64,000 nucleotides of DNA from Ovoidimarina sp050299695 (GCA_050299695.1 JBNKWI010000002.1:62001-126000); one strand, 5' to 3'; counted from the stretch's first letter, positions 1 to 8,390 are shown. Made by a program: numbers and translations. Notes: generated by a model from the letters alone, not told the origin.

Positions 1-301
1 GCCCGACGACACGATCGGCGTGCGGGCCCTGCGCCGGATCAAGGCGGAAGGGGTCAGGCGCCATCAGCTCGGCATCGTGCTGGAGGGCGACCGGCCCGCG
101 CCCGCGAGTGTCCGCCGCGAGGACGTGATGCTGGACGGCGCCCGCATCGGGATGCTGACGAACTGCGTCTGGTCCTACCGGATGAAGGCCAATATCGGCT
201 TTGTCCTGGTCGACGCCTCGGTTCCCGTCGGCACGGAGGTGTCGGTCATTCGCGCGGGCGGCCCCACGGCCGGCAGGCTCGTCGACATACCGTTCCCGTG
301 A
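1..301 (+). CDS. GcvT-fold aminomethyltransferase/demethylase family protein, C-terminal fragment
   Basis: The gene enters from the left edge and about 99 residues are visible. They match the C-terminal barrel of GcvT-fold tetrahydrofolate-dependent transferases: an ALRRIKAEG helix, then a beta-rich stretch with MLTNCVWSYRMKANIGFVLV, the usual 'second domain' where a side-chain pattern of G-x-x-T/S followed by N-I-G is conserved. GcvT-fold proteins include glycine-cleavage T protein, DMSP demethylase DmdA and aromatic O-demethylases. The catalytic N-terminal part is outside the window, so the substrate cannot be decided. The stop overlaps the GTG of the next gene by four bases, and the downstream DmdB-like and AcuI-like genes make a DmdA-like or other methyl-transfer role attractive. 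That role is inference only. Confidence 0.7.
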   Translation, partial: PDDTIGVRALRRIKAEGVRRHQLGIVLEGDRPAPASVRREDVMLDGARIGMLTNCVWSYRMKANIGFVLVDASVPVGTEVSVIRAGGPTAGRLVDIPFP

Positions 302-1098
302 TACGGGGACAGACACCCGCCGCAGCGCCTCCTGCGCCGGCCCCGTTGGGACGCCGGGTCTTCTGGCTCGGCTTCTATGCCGCGATCCTCCTGGGCTGGG
401 CGCTTCTGATGCGCCTGACGGCCTCGCCCGTTCCGGGCCTGACGGCCTCCGAGTACTGGGCCGCGCTCTGCCTGTCGGCGGACAATGCCGATCCGGTGGC
501 CCTGTTCGCCATGTGGGTCCTGATGTCGGCCGCGATGATGCTGCCGACCTTCGTGCCGGCGATCCGCGTCTTTGGCGAGCTCGGCTCGGTCCGCGCCACC
601 AACGGCGCGAGCATGGCTGCCCTTGTGCTCGGCTACGGTGCCGTCTGGATCCTGTTCTCGGCCCTCGCGGCGGCGCTGCAACTGGGTCTGGCGAAAGCGG
701 GCGGGATGACCGGGGCGGGGCAGACCCTGTCGCCCTGGGGAACCGTGGCGCTCCTGGCCGCGACCGGGGCCTACCAGTTCAGCACCGCGAAGGAAGCCTG
801 CCTCGCGAAGTGCCGCCATCCGCTGACCTTCTTCATCGAACACTGGGCCCCGGGCCTGAAACCCGCCGTCCGCATGGGCGCGCGGCTCGGTGTCTGGTGC
901 GTCGGCTGCTGCTGGCTCCTGATGCTGCTCGGCCTCGTCGGCGGCGCGATGAACCTGCTGTGGATGGGGGCTGCCACCCTGTTCATGGTCCTGGAAAAGC
1001 TGCCTGTAATCGGCCGCTACCTGACTCGTCCGCTTGGTGTCGCGCTGCTCCTCGCGGCAGCCGCCCAGGCATTCGCAACTTTCTCTTGGGGAGGATGA
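298..1098 (+). CDS. DUF2182 family integral membrane protein
   Basis: This is a 266-residue multi-spanning membrane protein with about six hydrophobic segments. The family signature is present: an MWVLMSAAMMLP helix near residues 72-83 and Y-Q-x4-K-x2-C-x3-C-R-x-P at about residues 159-174 (C168, C172), plus a second cysteine group C201, C204, C205 in a later helix. DUF2182 proteins are described as predicted metal-binding integral membrane proteins with no proven reaction. It starts at GTG inside the stop of the preceding gene and is followed after 2 bases by the DUF1326 gene, a pairing commonly seen. The conserved cysteines suggest metal or thiol handling, possibly copper, but the sequence does not prove this. 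Confidence 0.8.
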   Translation: MIRGQTPAAAPPAPAPLGRRVFWLGFYAAILLGWALLMRLTASPVPGLTASEYWAALCLSADNADPVALFAMWVLMSAAMMLPTFVPAIRVFGELGSVRATNGASMAALVLGYGAVWILFSALAAALQLGLAKAGGMTGAGQTLSPWGTVALLAATGAYQFSTAKEACLAKCRHPLTFFIEHWAPGLKPAVRMGARLGVWCVGCCWLLMLLGLVGGAMNLLWMGAATLFMVLEKLPVIGRYLTRPLGVALLLAAAAQAFATFSWGG

Positions 1099-1100
1099 AC

Positions 1101-1724
1101 ATGTCCACTGCTCTGCCGGAATGGCGCCTGAAGGGCGAACTGATCCTGAACTGCAACTGCACGGTCTTTTGCCCCTGCGTGGTGTCCCTGGGGAAGCATC
1201 CCCCGACCGAGGGATACTGCCAGGCCTGGATGGGCGTGCGCATCGACGAAGGCCATTTCGACGGCGAGGACCTCGCCGGCCTGAACATCGGCATGGTGCT
1301 CGACATTCCCGGCAACATGGGGCGCGGCAACTGGAAGGCCGCCGCCTATATCGACGAACGCGCGACCGAGAAGGCCTATGACGGCCTGATCTCGATCTTC
1401 TCCGGCAAGGTGCGCGGCACCACCGGCCTGTTCTCGATGCTGGTGTCCGATTTCCTCGGCGCCCAGCGCGCGCCCGTGGTGTTCGAGACCGAAGGCCGCA
1501 AGCGCCGCCTGATGGTCGGCAAGTTCATCCAGGGCGAGGTCGAGCCCATCGGCGGCCCGGATCCGAGCGAGGACGTGGTCGTCACCAACACCGGCTACTG
1601 GATGGGCCCCGACATCACCATCGCCACCGCCAACAAGGGCAAGGTCCGCGCCCACGGCCGGGTTTGGGACTTTGATGGGCGTTCCGCCGAGATCTGCCAG
1701 ATCGACTGGAACGGCCCCGCCTGA
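1101..1724 (+). CDS. DUF1326 family Cys-rich protein
   Basis: The 207-residue soluble protein begins at ATG 1101, chosen over ATG 1095 because the GGGGAGG ribosome site at 1088-1094 would abut the earlier codon. Its hallmark is the N-terminal CNCTVFCPC cluster (C18, C20, C24, C26), followed by a GYCQAW segment, which is the DUF1326 signature and looks like a soft-metal site. The rest is an alpha/beta domain with no recognised catalytic motif. The biochemical function of the family is not established. It is the middle member of a five-gene operon and sits next to DUF2182, with which it probably acts. Confidence 0.85.
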   Translation: MSTALPEWRLKGELILNCNCTVFCPCVVSLGKHPPTEGYCQAWMGVRIDEGHFDGEDLAGLNIGMVLDIPGNMGRGNWKAAAYIDERATEKAYDGLISIFSGKVRGTTGLFSMLVSDFLGAQRAPVVFETEGRKRRLMVGKFIQGEVEPIGGPDPSEDVVVTNTGYWMGPDITIATANKGKVRAHGRVWDFDGRSAEICQIDWNGPA

Positions 1725-1733
1725 GGACGCGCC

Positions 1734-3359
1734 GTGCAGAGCGAATTCGACACCCTGACGGAGTCGGCGGCCAATCATGTGCCGCTTTCTCCGGTCTCGT
1801 TCCTGAAGCGGGCCGCGGTCGTCCATGCGGACTGCCCCGCCCTGACCTACGGTCCGGTAACCCGCACCTATGCGGAATTCGCCCTGCGGTGCCGGGCGGT
1901 CGCGGCCGGCCTGTCCCGGATGGGCCTGGGCAGGGGGGATACGGTGTCGGTGCTGTCGCCGAATCTTCCCGAAGTGTACGAGCTGCACTACGCCCTGCCC
2001 CTGTGCGGCGCCGTCCTGAGCGCGATCAACACCCGGCTCGAACCCGAAACGGTGGCCTATATCCTGCGCCACTCCGACAGCCGGCTGGTGATCTGCGACA
2101 GCGCCCTCGTGCCGCTCCTGCGCGCCGCCTTCACGCTCAACGGCGCGGAGCTGCCGGTCATCGAAATCGTCGATGAGGTCGCCGGTCACAGCGCCACCGG
2201 GATCGGCCCGTCCTACGAGACGCTCCTGGACGGTCCCCCCTGCGACTGGACCCTCCCCGGGGACGAACGCCAGGCCGTCGCCCTGAACTACACCTCCGGC
2301 ACCTCCGGCAAGCCCAAGGGCGTGGTCTATCACAGCCGCGGCGCCTACCTGATGGCGATGGGCACCGTCGCCGGCTGGAGCCTGCCGCAGCGGCCGACCT
2401 ACCTGTCCGTGGTGCCGATGTTCCACTGCAACGGCTGGAACCACCCCTGGGCGATGCCGGTCGTCGGCGGCCATTTCATCTTCACCCGCGATGTGCTGCC
2501 CGAGAAGCTGCTGGCGGCGATAGCCGGACACGGGGTCACCCACTTGGGCGCCGCGCCCATCGTGCTGCAGATGCTGGTGGAAAGCCCCGAGGCACCGTCC
2601 GAAGCCTTTTCGCCCCGGATCAAGGTCCTGACCGCGGGGGCGCCGCCGCCGCCGTCGGTGCTCGAGCGGGCGGGCGCCATCGGCTTCGAGGTCATGCAGG
2701 TCTACGGCCTGACGGAAACCTACGGCCATGTCTCCCAATGCCTGTGGCAGGACGCATGGGCCGATCTGCCGCCCCCGGAACAGGCCACGATGCAGGCGAT
2801 GCAGGGCGTGGCCTTCCCCATGGTCGAAGGCATCCGGGTCGTGGACCGCGAGAGCGGCCTCGACGTCCCCTCCGACGGCGTCACTCAGGGCGAAATCGCG
2901 ATCTGCGGCAACACGGTCATGTCCGGCTACTACAAGGACGCAGCGGCGACCGCCGAGGCGTTCAAGGACGGCTGGTTCTGGTCCGGCGACGCCGCCGTCG
3001 TCCATCCCGGCGGCTACGTCCAGATCCGCGACCGGCTCAAGGACGTGATCATCTCGGGCGGCGAGAACATCTCCTCGGTCGAGATCGAGGCCGCGTTGCA
3101 CCGCCATCCCGCGATCCTGGCCGCCGCCGTGGTGGCCCGCCCGCACGCAAGATGGGGCGAAAGCCCCTGCGCCTTTGTCGAGCTGCGGCCCGGCATGGAC
3201 GCGACCGAGACCGAAATCATCGCCTTCTGCCGGGGTCACCTGGCGGGGTTCAAGGCACCGAAGACCGTGGTGTTCCGGACCCTGCCGAAGACCGCGACGG
3301 GCAAGATCCAGAAATTCATGCTGCGCGAGGCCGCAAGGGCCCTGGGCGCGCAAGACTGA
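1734..3359 (+). CDS. AMP-forming acyl-CoA ligase, DmdB-like
   Basis: This 541-residue ANL-superfamily enzyme should activate a carboxylic acid to its CoA thioester through an acyl-AMP. Visible motifs are the phosphate loop YTSGTSGKPKG (residues 186-196), the A5 motif YGLTETYG (324-331), the hinge RDRLKDVI and the C-terminal GENISS segment, and the catalytic lysine in TATGKIQK (K524). The sequence resembles the medium-chain/3-methylmercaptopropionyl-CoA ligase (DmdB) group: a full-length enzyme with PMFHCNGWNHPW in the substrate region. It starts at GTG 1734, nine bases after the DUF1326 stop. The acid substrate is uncertain; DmdB homologues also accept short and medium fatty acids. An acrylyl-CoA-reductase-like gene follows, in line with C3 acyl-CoA metabolism. 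Confidence 0.85.
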   Translation: MQSEFDTLTESAANHVPLSPVSFLKRAAVVHADCPALTYGPVTRTYAEFALRCRAVAAGLSRMGLGRGDTVSVLSPNLPEVYELHYALPLCGAVLSAINTRLEPETVAYILRHSDSRLVICDSALVPLLRAAFTLNGAELPVIEIVDEVAGHSATGIGPSYETLLDGPPCDWTLPGDERQAVALNYTSGTSGKPKGVVYHSRGAYLMAMGTVAGWSLPQRPTYLSVVPMFHCNGWNHPWAMPVVGGHFIFTRDVLPEKLLAAIAGHGVTHLGAAPIVLQMLVESPEAPSEAFSPRIKVLTAGAPPPPSVLERAGAIGFEVMQVYGLTETYGHVSQCLWQDAWADLPPPEQATMQAMQGVAFPMVEGIRVVDRESGLDVPSDGVTQGEIAICGNTVMSGYYKDAAATAEAFKDGWFWSGDAAVVHPGGYVQIRDRLKDVIISGGENISSVEIEAALHRHPAILAAAVVARPHARWGESPCAFVELRPGMDATETEIIAFCRGHLAGFKAPKTVVFRTLPKTATGKIQKFMLREAARALGAQD

Positions 3360-3373
3360 AAGGGACCAACGAT

Positions 3374-4369
3374 ATGACGACGTTCAAGGCTCTGGTTGTC
3401 GAGAAGGATTCCGAGGGCAAGACCTCGGCGGCTGTCCGGCCGCTCGATGTAAGCGCCCTGCCCGCCGGCAACGTCACGGTCGCGGTGGAATATTCGACCG
3501 TGAACTACAAGGACGGCCTCTGCCTGGGCTCCGGCGGAGGTCTTGTCCGGGCCTGGCCGCATGTGCCGGGCATCGACTTCGCCGGAACGGTCGAGAGCTC
3601 CGAGGACGCGCGACACAAGCCCGGCGACAAGGTGATCCTGACCGGCTGGCGCGTGGGCGAGGTGCAGTGGGGCGGCTACGCCCAGAAGGCCCGCGTCAAT
3701 GCCGACTGGCTGGTGCCGCTGCCGGACGGGCTGACCGCGCGCACGGCGATGGCCATCGGCACGGCCGGCCTCACCTCGATGCTGGCGATTCTCGCGCTCG
3801 AGGCGCATGGCCTCGTCCCGGGCCAGGGCCCGGTGCTGGTCACGGGCGCGGCCGGGGGCGTCGGCTCCGTCGCCGTCGCTCTCCTGGCCGCGAAGGGCTA
3901 CGAGGTCGCCGGGGTCACCGGGCGGCCCGAGGCCGAGGACTATCTGCGCGGCCTGGGCGCCACCCGGATCGTCGCGCGCGAAGAGATCAACGAGACCGTC
4001 AGGCGCCCGCTCGAGTCCGAGACCTGGGCCGGCTGCGTCGACGCGGTGGGCGGGGCCATGTTGGCGCGCGTGCTGGGTCAGATGAAATACGGCGCCTCGG
4101 TCGCGGCCGTGGGCCTCGCGGGCGGGACGGGCCTGCCCGCCACGGTCATTCCGTTCCTTCTGCGCGGCGTGAACCTCCTGGGGATCGACAGTGTGGTGCA
4201 GCCGTTCGCCAACCGCCAGCAGGCCTGGGCGCGCATCGCCTCCGACATGCCGATGGACAAGCTCGAGGCGATGATCACCATGGCGACGCTGGACGACCTC
4301 CCGCGCCTGGGCCGCGAGGTTCTGGCGGGCCAGGTCAAGGGGCGCGCCGTCATCGACCTGAACGCCTGA
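3374..4369 (+). CDS. acuI: Acrylyl-CoA reductase (NADPH), AcuI family of MDR oxidoreductases
   Basis: The 331-residue zinc-independent medium-chain dehydrogenase carries the early STVNYKDGL and VPGIDFAG segments and the nucleotide-binding GAAGGVG at residues 158-164, followed by VTGRPEAEDYLRGLGA. These are typical of the AcuI/YhdH branch, which reduces acryloyl-CoA to propionyl-CoA with NADPH and protects cells from acrylate made from DMSP. The start is ATG 3374 with an AAAGGGA ribosome site that overlaps the end of the ligase gene. The position behind a DmdB-like ligase supports a role in C3 sulfur-compound or acrylate metabolism, as acuI lies beside dmdA in marine Roseobacters. A general enoyl-CoA reductase role cannot be excluded. 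Confidence 0.85.
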   Translation: MTTFKALVVEKDSEGKTSAAVRPLDVSALPAGNVTVAVEYSTVNYKDGLCLGSGGGLVRAWPHVPGIDFAGTVESSEDARHKPGDKVILTGWRVGEVQWGGYAQKARVNADWLVPLPDGLTARTAMAIGTAGLTSMLAILALEAHGLVPGQGPVLVTGAAGGVGSVAVALLAAKGYEVAGVTGRPEAEDYLRGLGATRIVAREEINETVRRPLESETWAGCVDAVGGAMLARVLGQMKYGASVAAVGLAGGTGLPATVIPFLLRGVNLLGIDSVVQPFANRQQAWARIASDMPMDKLEAMITMATLDDLPRLGREVLAGQVKGRAVIDLNA

Positions 4370-4481
4370 CCCGCCGACGCGAAGGCTCCCTGCGGGCCTG
4401 AAGGCACGGCGGCTGCCCTCGACGGGGCGACCGCTCGATTCATGGGGAAAGCACCGGCGCACCACGCCGACCCGAACGGTC

Positions 4482-5162
4482 TCAGGCCGCCGCCGGCACC
4501 CGGATGTGCCGCAGGTGCCCGGTCTTGACCCAGAGCCGCGCGCCCTCGGGCCCCGCGGTGAACGCCGCCTCGGCGCCGTCCGGCAGCCTCAGCCAGCTCC
4601 CCACCTCCAGGGCCTCGCCGCCCTCATTCCCGCCCCCGGCCAGCACCAAGAGCTCCGCGCCGCCCGGCACCACCCAGCGCGCTGCCGCGCCCGGCTCCCA
4701 GACCTCAAGGCACACCCGCTCCTCGGCATTCTCGAACAGCACCGCCACGCGCACCCCCTCCCGCGCCGGATCCTCCACCGCGGCATCCGCGTCCATCGCC
4801 ACCCGCACCGGCTCCCGGTCGTCCGGCGCGAACTGCCAGAGCTTCACGAAGATCGTGCAGCCCGGCCCCGACCCGGGCGCATGCGACGTCCCCGGCGGGT
4901 TCCGCACATAGCTGCCTGCCGGGAAATCCCCCTCCTCGTCCTCGAACACGCCGTCCAAGACGACGAACTCCTCGCCGCCGCCATGGGTATGCGCCGAGAA
5001 CCGGCTCCCCGCCGCGAACCGCACGATACTCGTCGCCCGCGCCACCTCGCCGCCGATCCGGTCGAGCGGCCGCCGCTCCACCCCCGCCACCGGCGACTGA
5101 ACCCACTCCATCGTCGCCGAATGCACCAAGACCCGCTTCGAGAAATCCGCATTGATCCGCAT
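4482..5162 (-). CDS. Cupin-domain protein, ChrR-like
   Basis: The 226-residue protein has a cupin metal site: HTHGGGEE (first motif, two His and Glu) and the second motif G-x5-P-x-GTSH in the segment ending YVRNPPGTSHAP. The second half looks like a degenerate repeat of the same fold lacking the histidines. The arrangement resembles the cupin domain of ChrR anti-sigma factors and related stand-alone cupins, but no N-terminal zinc anti-sigma domain is present. The substrate is unknown. It lies alone on the minus strand, 112 bases from the convergent acuI-like gene, and is divergent from the MFS gene across a 277-base gap. Confidence 0.75.
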   Translation of the reverse strand: MRINADFSKRVLVHSATMEWVQSPVAGVERRPLDRIGGEVARATSIVRFAAGSRFSAHTHGGGEEFVVLDGVFEDEEGDFPAGSYVRNPPGTSHAPGSGPGCTIFVKLWQFAPDDREPVRVAMDADAAVEDPAREGVRVAVLFENAEERVCLEVWEPGAAARWVVPGGAELLVLAGGGNEGGEALEVGSWLRLPDGAEAAFTAGPEGARLWVKTGHLRHIRVPAAA

Positions 5163-5439
5163 GCCCGCCTCCCTGACCGCCGCCCGCCAATGATAGCCCG
5201 CCCCGCCCGCAAGTCATCCCGGACGAAAGGTGGCAGGGTCCGGCAGTCACCATGTCGAATGGCGGCTGTGCGGGACTTAGCTGCCGTCCAGAACGGTGTT
5301 TCGACAGGGCGCTTTTCAGCGCCCCGAACCATGTTTCGCCATGCACAGCACATTCGTCACAGATTACGACCGTTCTGGACCGAATGAAGGTCCCCGATGC
5401 TGCGTTATGGCGCGCCGCGTGAGCGCGTACTCTGAACCC
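5163..5439. other. Intergenic region between divergent cupin and MFS genes with nested inverted repeats
   Basis: This 277-base gap has no convincing gene. It holds a perfect 12-base inverted repeat (GTCCAGAACGGT at 5286-5297 and its complement at 5369-5380) with a 71-base spacer. Inside the spacer is a GC-rich hairpin, GGGCGC at 5307-5312 pairing with GCGCCC at 5319-5324, flanked by TTCG and CGAA. No good sigma-70 promoter stands out. The structure may be a regulator site, an RNA element or a relic repeat. Confidence 0.5.
5286..5380. repeat. Nested inverted repeat
   Basis: The outer arms, 5286-5297 and 5369-5380, are exact 12-base complements. The inner hairpin at 5300-5328 has a 6-base GC stem and a 4-base outer TTCG/CGAA extension with a three-base bulge. 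The element ends about 60 bases before the ATG of the MFS gene. Function unknown. Confidence 0.6.
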
Positions 5440-6675
5440 ATGGACATTTGGAGAAAGCGGAGCTTGCGCGTTTCAACCAACATTTCCGACATCGAATTCG
5501 TTGCTCTGATCGCTTCGCTGATGGCGCTCGTGGCTCTGGCGATCAACATGATACTGCCGGCTTATGCCGCCATGACGCAACATTTCGGCCTGTCGACACC
5601 AACCCGGATCGGGCTTGCCGTGTCCTTGCTCTACGCGGGTCTGGCCGCCGGACAGATCATCTTTGGCACCGTGTCAGACTGCATCGGTCGAAAGCCCGCC
5701 ATGATGATCGGGCTTGGAATTTTCGTGCTGGGGACAACCCTGTCCTGGCTGGCGCCGGCATTTCCCATGCTTATTGCCGGGCAGATCATTCAGGGCGTGG
5801 GTTTGGGCGCACCGCGCGTTGTCACCGTTGCGATCGTTCGCGATCGCTACGAAGGCGCCATGATGGCGCGGACGATGTCTTTCATCATGGTTGTCTTCGC
5901 ATTGGTGCCAACGGTTTCCCCCTATGTAGGCCAGACGGTCATCGCGGCCCTGGGATGGCGTGCGCTGTTCGCGGTCTTCGCCGCCGGGGGGCTCTGCGCG
6001 GGCCTCTGGTTCGCAATCCGGTTGCCCGAATCCCACCCTGTTTCAAACCGCTCGCCCCTGGCATTACGCCCCACCCAGCGCATCATCAAACAGGTGCTGA
6101 CCAACAGGGTGGCGGTGACCCATGCGGTGGCGCTCGGGGTGGTTTCCGGGGCCTATATCGCGTCGCTGAACCTGTCGCAGGATATCCTGCAATTCCGCTA
6201 TGCGCTGGGGTCGCGCTACCCGGTGTTCTTTGCGATGATGTCCCTGAGCCTCGCAACTGCTTCCTTTTTCAACGGCCGGGCTGTGGTCGCCATCGGAATG
6301 GAGCGTCTGGTAACCGCCGGGTTGGTTTGCATCTCTGCGCTGTCCGCTGGCCTGACTGCCTTGATGGCAATCATCCCGAGCGATCCGATGCTGCCTGTCG
6401 TGATCGGCTATCTGATGGCGATGAGTTTCTGCTTTGGCATACTCGTCAGCAATCTGAACGCTTTGGCGATGCGGTCTTTGGGCACAACCGCCGGGACGGG
6501 CGCCGCACTAGTCGGCGCGCTGACGACCTTTGTGTCGGTCCCCTTGGCGATCCTTGTGGGCGACGCCTATCATGGTTCGATTCGGCCACTGGCTGTGGCA
6601 TATGGGCTTTCTTCATTGGTTGCCCTCGGTCTGGTCGCCATCGTGGCAAGGGGGTCAGAGCGCGTCGCGCCATGA
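5440..6675 (+). CDS. MFS transporter, Bcr/CflA-like drug exporter
   Basis: This major-facilitator protein of about 411 residues has twelve predicted membrane helices and the loop 2-3 motif GTVSDCIGRKPAMM (GxLxDrxGRkp), followed by VGLGAPRVVTVAIVRDRY, typical of the Bcr/CflA multidrug-efflux branch (H+ antiport). The start is uncertain. ATG 5440 has no ribosome site, whereas TTG 5464 lies ten bases after GGAG (5450-5453) and would give a protein beginning MRVSTNISDIEF; ATGs further upstream seem too early. It is translationally coupled to the next gene (ATGA overlap). Its codons and lower GC differ from neighbouring genes, which suggests transfer together with the LysR regulator. Confidence 0.85.
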   Translation: MDIWRKRSLRVSTNISDIEFVALIASLMALVALAINMILPAYAAMTQHFGLSTPTRIGLAVSLLYAGLAAGQIIFGTVSDCIGRKPAMMIGLGIFVLGTTLSWLAPAFPMLIAGQIIQGVGLGAPRVVTVAIVRDRYEGAMMARTMSFIMVVFALVPTVSPYVGQTVIAALGWRALFAVFAAGGLCAGLWFAIRLPESHPVSNRSPLALRPTQRIIKQVLTNRVAVTHAVALGVVSGAYIASLNLSQDILQFRYALGSRYPVFFAMMSLSLATASFFNGRAVVAIGMERLVTAGLVCISALSAGLTALMAIIPSDPMLPVVIGYLMAMSFCFGILVSNLNALAMRSLGTTAGTGAALVGALTTFVSVPLAILVGDAYHGSIRPLAVAYGLSSLVALGLVAIVARGSERVAP

Positions 6676-7553
6676 ATTACGCAGATATGGAAACCTTCGT
6701 GACCGTCGCCAGAACAGGCAGCTTTGCCGAGGCGGCCACCCGGCTGAACATCACGGCATCCGCCGCCAGCCGGCGCGTGACCCGCCTTGAAACCAAGTTG
6801 GCGGTTAAGCTGATCCGCAGGACCACACGGGCGCTTTCCCTGACAGAGGCGGGTGAACAATTCCTGCTGCACGCACAGTCGGCGATGGCCTCAGCGACCA
6901 ACGCGATGGACGCGGCCAAAAGCCATCATGCGTCTCCCCAAGGGCATCTCAACGTCCACGCGCCCATGACCTATGGCAAACTGTATGTCGCTCCGCTGAT
7001 CCCGGCGTTTTTGGTGCAGTACCCGAGCCTGTCGATCAATCTGTCCTTGAATGATGATGTCCCCGATCTGTTAACGGCGGGGCTGGATGTCGCGATTACG
7101 GCGCGCCATATCTCTGCCGGCAGCTATGTGGCGCGCAAGATCGGCACGCTTGCGAGCGTGCTCTGCACGTCTCCGGAGTATCTGAGCACAAACGGTCCTG
7201 TTACCCATCCGCGAGAGCTAGAAGTGCAAAACTGCCTGCACTATGCGCATCCCGAAAATGCGCCATCCTGGGTGTTCTCGCACAACAACGAAACCTTCGA
7301 GATCCCGGTCTCGGGAAATGTCAGATCTGACAATATCGAGGTTGTCTGCGAGGCTGTGAAAGCCGGCATGGGGATTGCGCGTTTGCCGCGTTTCGTCGCC
7401 GATCCCGAGATCGAAGCGGGCCGCCTCGTTCACGTGCTTTCGGATTTCTTGTTGCCCCAGAAGACGCTGTTTGCCGTTTACCCGGATCGGCGGCACAAGC
7501 CCGCAAAGCTGACTGCGTTTCTGGACTTCTTCATACCCAGATTGGCCGAGTAA
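6672..7553 (+). CDS. LysR-family transcriptional regulator
   Basis: This 293-residue regulator has an N-terminal winged helix-turn-helix (METFVTVARTGSFAEAATRL, then SAASRRVTRLE) and a LysR substrate-binding domain from about residue 90. The form SPSAASRRV with a short effector domain resembles the group that includes DsdC/PecT-like and AaeR-like regulators. It overlaps the MFS exporter by four bases, so the two are one transcription unit, and it probably controls that exporter. LysR genes are usually divergent from their target, so this downstream arrangement is less common. GC content is lower than in flanking genes, as for the MFS gene. Confidence 0.85.
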   Translation: MNYADMETFVTVARTGSFAEAATRLNITASAASRRVTRLETKLAVKLIRRTTRALSLTEAGEQFLLHAQSAMASATNAMDAAKSHHASPQGHLNVHAPMTYGKLYVAPLIPAFLVQYPSLSINLSLNDDVPDLLTAGLDVAITARHISAGSYVARKIGTLASVLCTSPEYLSTNGPVTHPRELEVQNCLHYAHPENAPSWVFSHNNETFEIPVSGNVRSDNIEVVCEAVKAGMGIARLPRFVADPEIEAGRLVHVLSDFLLPQKTLFAVYPDRRHKPAKLTAFLDFFIPRLAE

Positions 7554-7832
7554 GACAGCGCGCCAAGTAATAACTCACGTGACTTTTCTCCAGATCAGCC
7601 GTTTGCGCGATATGCAACATTTGGTAAATTGGGCTCATAGCCGTCATCGCCCCCGAAAGGATGCCGGGACCCTTGCCCGAAAAGTGGCAACCGCGAGGAA
7701 CCGAACAATTCCAGCGTGCTAGGCGTCGCCCGACGCAGCGTCACGCCGCCGCATCCCGCCGAAGGGTATGTCTTTGTTAAACGCGCCGCCCTATCTTCCC
7801 CGCGGGGAGGGACGAACGAGCAGCAGCGCCCC
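7554..7832. other. Intergenic region without recognised genes
   Basis: These 279 bases between the LysR gene and the acetyltransferase gene contain an AT-richer left part and a short GCGTC-GCCC-GACGC hairpin near 7726-7740. No open frame with coding character, promoter or repeat could be supported. Confidence 0.4.
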
Positions 7833-8390
7833 ATGTCCACCCTTCTCCGCCCGCTCCGCCATGTCCTCGGCCACAGCCTGTCCGGCAGCCTCGCGGCCCG
7901 GATCGCCGACCGGCTCTGGCCCGGCCGCCGCCCTGCCGCCGATGGCGAGATCCTGCGCCTCGGCCCCTCCGACCGGTTCGCGCTGGTCCTGCACTACGCC
8001 GCCCTCACCCCCGACGACCGCCATGCCCGCTTCAACGGGCGGGTCAAGCTCGACCTCCTGATGCAGCGCTACCGGGAGATCCGCGACGACCGCCAGGTGT
8101 TTCTCGGGATCTACGAGGGCGACCGTCTCGTCGCGGTCTGCGAGATCTGCGACGAGCCCGGCACGCCGCCCCGCGACGAGATCGCGCTGTCGGTCCGCAG
8201 GGCCTGGCAGGGCCGGCATTACGGCCGCCGGCTCCTGCATGCGGCCTTCGACGTCGCCCGCGAGCGGGGGCGCGCGCCCTATCTGATCGTCCGCCATGAC
8301 AACCCGCGCATGATCGCGCTGGCCGAGGCCGAGGGCGGCCGGCGCCATCGCGGCGTGGACGAGCTGGAATTCACCTTCCCCGACGCCTGA
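7833..8390 (+). CDS. GNAT-family N-acetyltransferase
   Basis: The 185-residue protein has a GNAT acetyl-CoA fold: LGIYEGDRLVAVCEI (beta 4), then IALSVRRAWQGRHYGRRLLHAAFDVARERG, which contains the acetyl-CoA pyrophosphate loop Q/R-x-x-G-x-G/A in the variant QGRHYGRRL, and a final LIVRHDNPRMIALAEAEG helix. The acceptor is unknown. ATG 7833 has no ideally spaced ribosome site (a GGGGAGGG lies about 23 bases upstream), but no in-frame start lies closer. The next gene block is convergent. Confidence 0.75.
   Translation: MSTLLRPLRHVLGHSLSGSLAARIADRLWPGRRPAADGEILRLGPSDRFALVLHYAALTPDDRHARFNGRVKLDLLMQRYREIRDDRQVFLGIYEGDRLVAVCEICDEPGTPPRDEIALSVRRAWQGRHYGRRLLHAAFDVARERGRAPYLIVRHDNPRMIALAEAEGGRRHRGVDELEFTFPDA

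Noticed and set aside
1017..3353. Long minus-strand open frame of 778 codons opposite the DUF1326 and ligase genes
   Set aside because: High GC keeps antisense frames open; the plus strand has clear family motifs throughout and the reverse product is only low-complexity G/R/H/D sequence.
7595..7840. 81-codon minus-strand frame before the acetyltransferase gene
   Set aside because: No ribosome site or domain and antisense to the next start region.
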